Source: Berberis thunbergii
Lineage: Eukaryota > Streptophyta > Magnoliopsida > Ranunculales > Berberidaceae
Length of the DNA stretch: 64,000 nucleotides
Reading direction: 5' to 3'
Assembly (NCBI GenBank): GCA_003290165.1
Contig: QNQO01000508.1
Span: forward strand, 124,001 to 188,000
The notes beneath the pieces are model-generated. The model worked only from the letters and a program-made list of their open reading frames with translations, made no database searches and was not told the DNA's origin. Position 1 is the first letter of the stretch. Each line of letters begins with the position of its first letter. This document shows, piece after piece, positions 60,067-64,000 of this stretch. Made by a program: the position numbers and the translations under genes.

Positions 60067-60664
60067 GTTGGAATCTAACTTAGCCTGGATAATAGTATGA
60101 AGATGAATTTATTAATTGACATTTATGAAAACCAAAAATTTATTCTTTTAAAAAGATAAAGTAAAACAAGTATATATTATACTTTATGTTTTACGGCTAT
60201 TCAAATTTGAAGCTTGCTCTTATAAGGTTTTACAAACTCAATATGTTATTTATGTATGATGCTATATCCCTAAAAGCCATGCAAATGGAGGATCAACCCA
60301 AATATATCAAACGAACCCAAAGTTCAAATTAAACGAAACAAGCAGGATACTGCACGCTTATGGCATATCTACCCATTAGTTAATAATTTATTATTCCACG
60401 CTTATGGAATGTCTCTCTCAAAGTAGTTGTATATATTCATTTTCAACTTCACATAAAAAGTAAGCAAGCCAGATGCAGAATAATTAGAAGTAAACTACAA
60501 TTTCAAATCATTAACCCTAAGCGAGCTCGAAGTATGCGCTTTATGTTATGTCTGATAAGTTCTTATTAGAGAACACCTTAGTTTCATGACAAGTTTGCCT
60601 TGTCATGCAAGCTCCTTTCTATTATTTTGAATGCCCTAGTATGAAAAAAAAATGCAAGAAAAGT

Positions 60665-60740
60665 AGGGCACTAACATGGTCAACAAAAGCAGTGCACTAA
60701 CATGGTCAACAAAAGCAGTGCACTAACATGGTCAAAACAA
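60665..60740. repeat. 27-bp tandem repeat, three copies
   Basis: Unit CACTAACATGGTCAACAAAA plus GCAGTG is repeated three times almost perfectly upstream of the transposase. Confidence 0.9.
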
Positions 60741-61154
60741 AACCAATCTAATCAAGCATTTCACTATTGGTTGGTACACTTAAAATACATCAAAAGTGTG
60801 GACGGTATGACTTAATTCTACCATCCACATCTATTGCTATAGATGGTAAGAAGATTTAATAATTCATTAAATTCCACTTGAGCTCCATGAAAAAGTTTTG
60901 CTAAATTTGAACATGTAAGGAATTTTACAAGTGTATTTTGATTGTATGGAAGAAATTTTACAATCATACTATTACACTGAAAACTAAAGCTTGTGTACGT
61001 ATATATGAAAACAGACTTGGGAAGGTTTAGACGGCTAGCTTGAATTCCTAGAAGAGTTCTACTTCCATCTTTAGACTAAAAGTCTGTGAGTTTGGAGTTT
61101 ACTGTTCAAAACAATAATAAAAATTTGCATCTTTACACTAAAACTTGCAAAACA

Positions 61155-61280
61155 ATATAAACCTAAGTGAGAGATTCTACTTCCATCTTTAGACTAAGAG
61201 TCTGTGAATTCTACAATATAAACCTAAGAGTCTGTGAATTCTACAATATAAAAATATAAACCTAAGAGTCTGTGATTTTA
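61155..61280. repeat. Tandem repeat of AAGAGTCTGTGAATTCTACA
   Basis: Three to four partial copies of a unit with TATAAACCTAAGAGTCTGTG, followed by a short duplicated CCTTGTTAGAGCACAAAAAC at 61291-61329. Confidence 0.8.
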
Positions 61281-61389
61281 TTTTTACTTACCTTGTTAGA
61301 GCACAAAAACCCTTGTTAGAGCACAAAAACCCCAAATTTCTCCCACCTTGAAGTTGAAGAAGATGAAGAATGAGATGATCTTCCTGGAT

Positions 61390-62579
61390 GTAGAAGGATT
61401 CTAGGCCCCTCAGCAGGTGACGCGGCGCGGGTTCTTCCTCTCAGACCTTCTTCCTCAGAAAATCGAGGGTTCTTCCCTTCAAAATATGGTTCTTCCTCTC
61501 AGACCTTCTTCCTCTCACAGTTTCTTCCTCTGAAAATCGCGCGTTTTCCTCGCAAAGCTTATTCCTCTCAAAACACCGTGATGCGGGATGTCAAACCTTC
61601 GTCCTCTCAAAATCGCTCTTCCAAACCTTCTTCATCTCTCTGCGTCGTCTTCTGCAATGATTCTTCTCAATGATTCTTCCTCTCATAGGTTCTTCTTCTC
61701 AATGATTCTTCCCCTCTCTCCTTCGTTCTCTGCAATGAATACTCTCTTCACAAAACAAAAACAACGTGGGATTCCCAATTTTTTCGGGCCGTGGCTAAGT
61801 AAAATTTCGTCAATTTTTTTATTTTTAAAGTATACACTTATGGACGGCATAAAACGTAGCAAAGTGTTTTATTTGTCAATCCCAAATAAGTAACAGGTTC
61901 TCAGTGTGACTTTACCACCCAATTGACTCCTCGGTCAAATAAACTACATGAATTCCATCCAAATTCACAATTCATTTCTCATAATCCATCAATGTACAAC
62001 TGATATCAGTCACAAATCAATTCAATAAAAACATTTGCCTTGGTTTCAAGGCCACGAAGCTCGACCTGAGTGAATTGGCTTTGAAGCTAGGGATCCGAAA
62101 CAATAACACCCATAAAGGTAGACATTTTAGCCAATGTTTACCAACCTGAACAATCCCACCATGGACAAACAAATAGCACACTATAAGGATCTCAAACACA
62201 ATGAAAATAAAAATTCAGATCCAATTTCTTATAAAACAAAACACAATTGAATCAACACGTAAATGAAGAAATAAAACTGATTTGGAGACAGAACCTCGCG
62301 AAGAGGAAAAAACAGGAGCCGACCAACCCCTGATCAGTGAATGCCATTTGAAAACCCTAGAATTCCTTCAAGAATGGCCTCATGGGGTTGTTGAAAACTG
62401 TGGATTCTTTGTGGGTTTTAATGTTTTGCTTTACTAAAAGAAGGGAAACAAAAATCTAGACAGATTTGAAGAAGAAGAATAAGAAGAGGACATCTAAATA
62501 AGAAGAAGGATCTTACCTAAAAAATTTGATGATGATGGAGTTAATCGAAGTCTTTCGGTTGAAATAAGAACTGGAGCCT
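61390..62579. other. CT-rich block and probable captured 5' gene region
   Basis: At 61410-61740 words such as TTCTTCCTCTCAGACC and TTCTTCCTCTCAAAA recur in a degenerate repeat. The subterminal word GCCGTGGCTAAG appears at 61788. From about 61880 to 62560 the sequence resembles an untranslated first exon or promoter of a host gene, but no protein match is visible. Confidence 0.4.
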
Positions 62580-62860
62580 TAGTTCTCTCACACCGTGGCT
62601 AATCTCTTTAGTGTTTAATATTTTTTTTATAAAAACCAATTAGCCACGGCAATTGGCCATAGCTAATCTCTTTAGTGTTTAATTTTTTTAGCTAACCAAT
62701 TAGCGACGGTTTGTTTCCCTCGCTAATATAAAAAATGAAAAACGAATTAGCCACGGCAATTTGCCATGGCTAATCTCTTTAGTGTTTAATATTTTTTTAA
62801 ACCAATTGGCCGTAGCTAATCTCTTTAGTGTTAATTTTTTTTAGCTAACCAATTAGTCTA
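62580..62860. repeat. 5'-side subterminal repeats of element D
   Basis: Repeated TTAGCCACGGCAATTGGCCA and GCTAATCTCTTTAGTGTTTA words, the same family as 45140-45945. Confidence 0.82.
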
Positions 62861-62867
62861 TGATGTT

Positions 62868-64000
62868 CTTTGATCTGATCTGATCTTCTTTGATCTAATC
62901 TTCTTTGATCTGATTTTTTTTATCTTCCTTGATCTCATCTTCTTTGATCTGATATTCTTTGATCTTATTTGATCTGATCTGATTTGATCTTCTTTTATCT
63001 CATTTTCTTTGATTTGAACTTCTTTGAACTTTTTTGATCTTTTTTTATATTCTTTGATCTAATCTTCTTTGATTTTCTTTTAACTTCTTTGATCTTCTTT
63101 GATCTGATCTGATCATATTTGATCTGATCTTATTTGATATGATATTCCGTGATCTTCATTGATCTTCTTTGATCTGATCTGATCTTCTTTGATATTCTTT
63201 TATCTGATATTCTTTGATCTTCTTTTATCTTATTTGATCTTATCTGATCTGATATTCTTTGAACTTATCTGATCTTATTTGATTTTATCTAATCTTCTTT
63301 GATCTTATTTGATTTGATATTTTTTGATCGGATCTTCTTGATCTTCTTTGATCTGATGTTCTTTGATATTCTTTGATCTGATCCCATATTTTTTTATCTG
63401 AACTTCTTTGATCCCATCTTCTTTGATCTGATCTTCTTTTATCTTATTTGAACTTCTTTGATCTGATTTTTATCTGATCTGATCTTATCTGATATTCTTT
63501 AATGTTATTTGATTTGATCTTCTTTGAACTTCTTTGATCTGATCTGATATTTTTTTATTTGATCTTCTTTGATATCGTTTTATCTGATCTTATCTTTTTT
63601 GATATGATATTCTTTCATCTTCCTTGATCTGATCTGATCTTTTCTGATCTTCTTTGATCTGATCTGATATTATTTTATCTTCTTTGATCTGATTTGATAT
63701 TTTTTTATCTTATTTGATCTGATCTTCTTTGATATGATCTTCTGTGATCTTCGTTGATGTTCTTTGATCTGATCTGATCTTCTTTGATATTCTTTTATCT
63801 AATATTCTTTGATCTTCTTTGATCTGATCTTATCTGATTTTCTTTGATTTGATCTGATCTGATCTGATATTCTTTGATCTTATCTGATCTGATCTGATCT
63901 TATTTGATTTGATATTCTTTGATCGGATCTTCTTTGAACTTCCTTGATCTTCTTTGAACTGATATTCTTTGATCTGATCTTCTTTGATTTTTGTTGATCT
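62868..64000. repeat. Degenerate GATCT-rich tandem array
   Basis: More than 1.1 kb built from TGATCTTCTTTGATCTGATC-like units with variable numbers of TGATC and TTTGATCTT words. It runs to the end of the window. It starts within 10 bp of the last subterminal repeat of element D, so it may be part of that element or an array it inserted beside. Strand asymmetry is strong (one strand almost lacks G outside GATC). Confidence 0.9.

Larger units (their letters stand above)
60067..61390. other. 5' flank of the transposase gene in element D
   Basis: AT-rich, probably promoter and leader of the transposon. Two tandem repeats are listed separately. No gene is seen. Confidence 0.5.
45140..62860 (-). 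mobile_element. CACTA element D, at least 17.7 kb, with transposase and captured genes
   Basis: The left terminus CACTACAAAAAAATTGAAATC begins at 45140 and leads into about 800 bp of subterminal repeats (AGCGACGGCATTTTGGCCGT and GTGGCTAA words). Matching subterminal repeats (TTAGCCACGGCAATTGGCCA) reappear at 62580-62860 on the other side, but the right terminus is not reached before the GATCT-rich array. Both transposon genes read on the minus strand, so 45140 is the 3' end of the element. Fragments of RER1, beta-galactosidase and CTF7 and a complete PMEI gene lie between the transposon genes and the 3' end. Confidence 0.82.

Noticed and set aside
62868..64000. GATCT array as a CRISPR-like repeat
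   Set aside because: Units vary in length and have no unique spacers; this is eukaryotic DNA and the pattern is a degenerate tandem repeat.

Overview
The window is plant nuclear DNA, most likely from a eudicot. The evidence is AT-rich intergenic sequence, GT-AG introns, plastid and plant-specific gene families (GAPB, L-gulonolactone oxidase, HIPP, KIN-12, EDM2, PMEI), and CACTA, Ty3/Gypsy and TRIM-like elements. Species cannot be named from sequence alone. Nearly every host-gene match is a fragment or carries frameshifts or stops. This is an accessory, transposon-built region, not a normal gene neighbourhood.

Layout. (1) 1-5583: pieces of a PDR-type ABC transporter, a vacuolar NHX antiporter and a chloroplast GAPB gene, ending in a CACTA terminus (5215-5583); probably the right part of a gene-carrying CACTA element whose left end lies outside. 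(2) 5803-18595, minus strand: an L-gulonolactone oxidase (GULLO) pseudogene. Its first exon is split by a 9.05 kb Ty3/Gypsy chromovirus (8988-18038; LTRs of about 2.14 kb, TSD TTAGC). (3) 18705-24673 (CACTA A) and 24872-33871 (CACTA B): two elements of one family in opposite orientation, tail ends facing each other 198 bp apart, all four ends flanked by ATA. A carries a four-exon RRM-like gene fragment, a small secreted-peptide gene and a HIPP fragment. B carries an EDM2 copy lacking introns, a CURT1/CAAD exon, a coiled-coil fragment, a KIN-12 kinesin motor fragment, an RH7 helicase fragment and the intact first exon of phosphoglycerate dehydrogenase. (4) 35236-35864: a TRIM-like miniature LTR retrotransposon (TSD GATGT). 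(5) 35889-41408 (CACTA C): a left-truncated third member carrying a broken MATE transporter and further fragments. (6) 41409-45139: gene-poor spacer with a fold-back repeat. (7) 45140 to at least 62860 (CACTA D): a different, very large CACTA element. It has its own decayed transposase (TNP2/DUF4218/DUF4216) and second protein (Transposase_24 type), both minus strand, plus fragments of RER1, beta-galactosidase and the CTF7/ECO1 cohesin acetyltransferase, and an apparently intact PMEI-type inhibitor gene. (8) 62868-64000: a degenerate GATCT-rich tandem array running off the window.

The theme is serial gene capture: about fifteen unrelated host genes sit between CACTA ends of at least three subterminal-repeat families. 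In B and C the captured genes join the same element-borne leader next to the terminal repeats, and in B this gives an open reading frame running from the transposon end into a chloroplast transit peptide. The best candidates for still-functional genes are the PMEI-like gene (49614-50198), the small secreted peptide (21148-21354) and the PHGDH first exon in B. Family assignments rest on recognised motifs, not on database searches.
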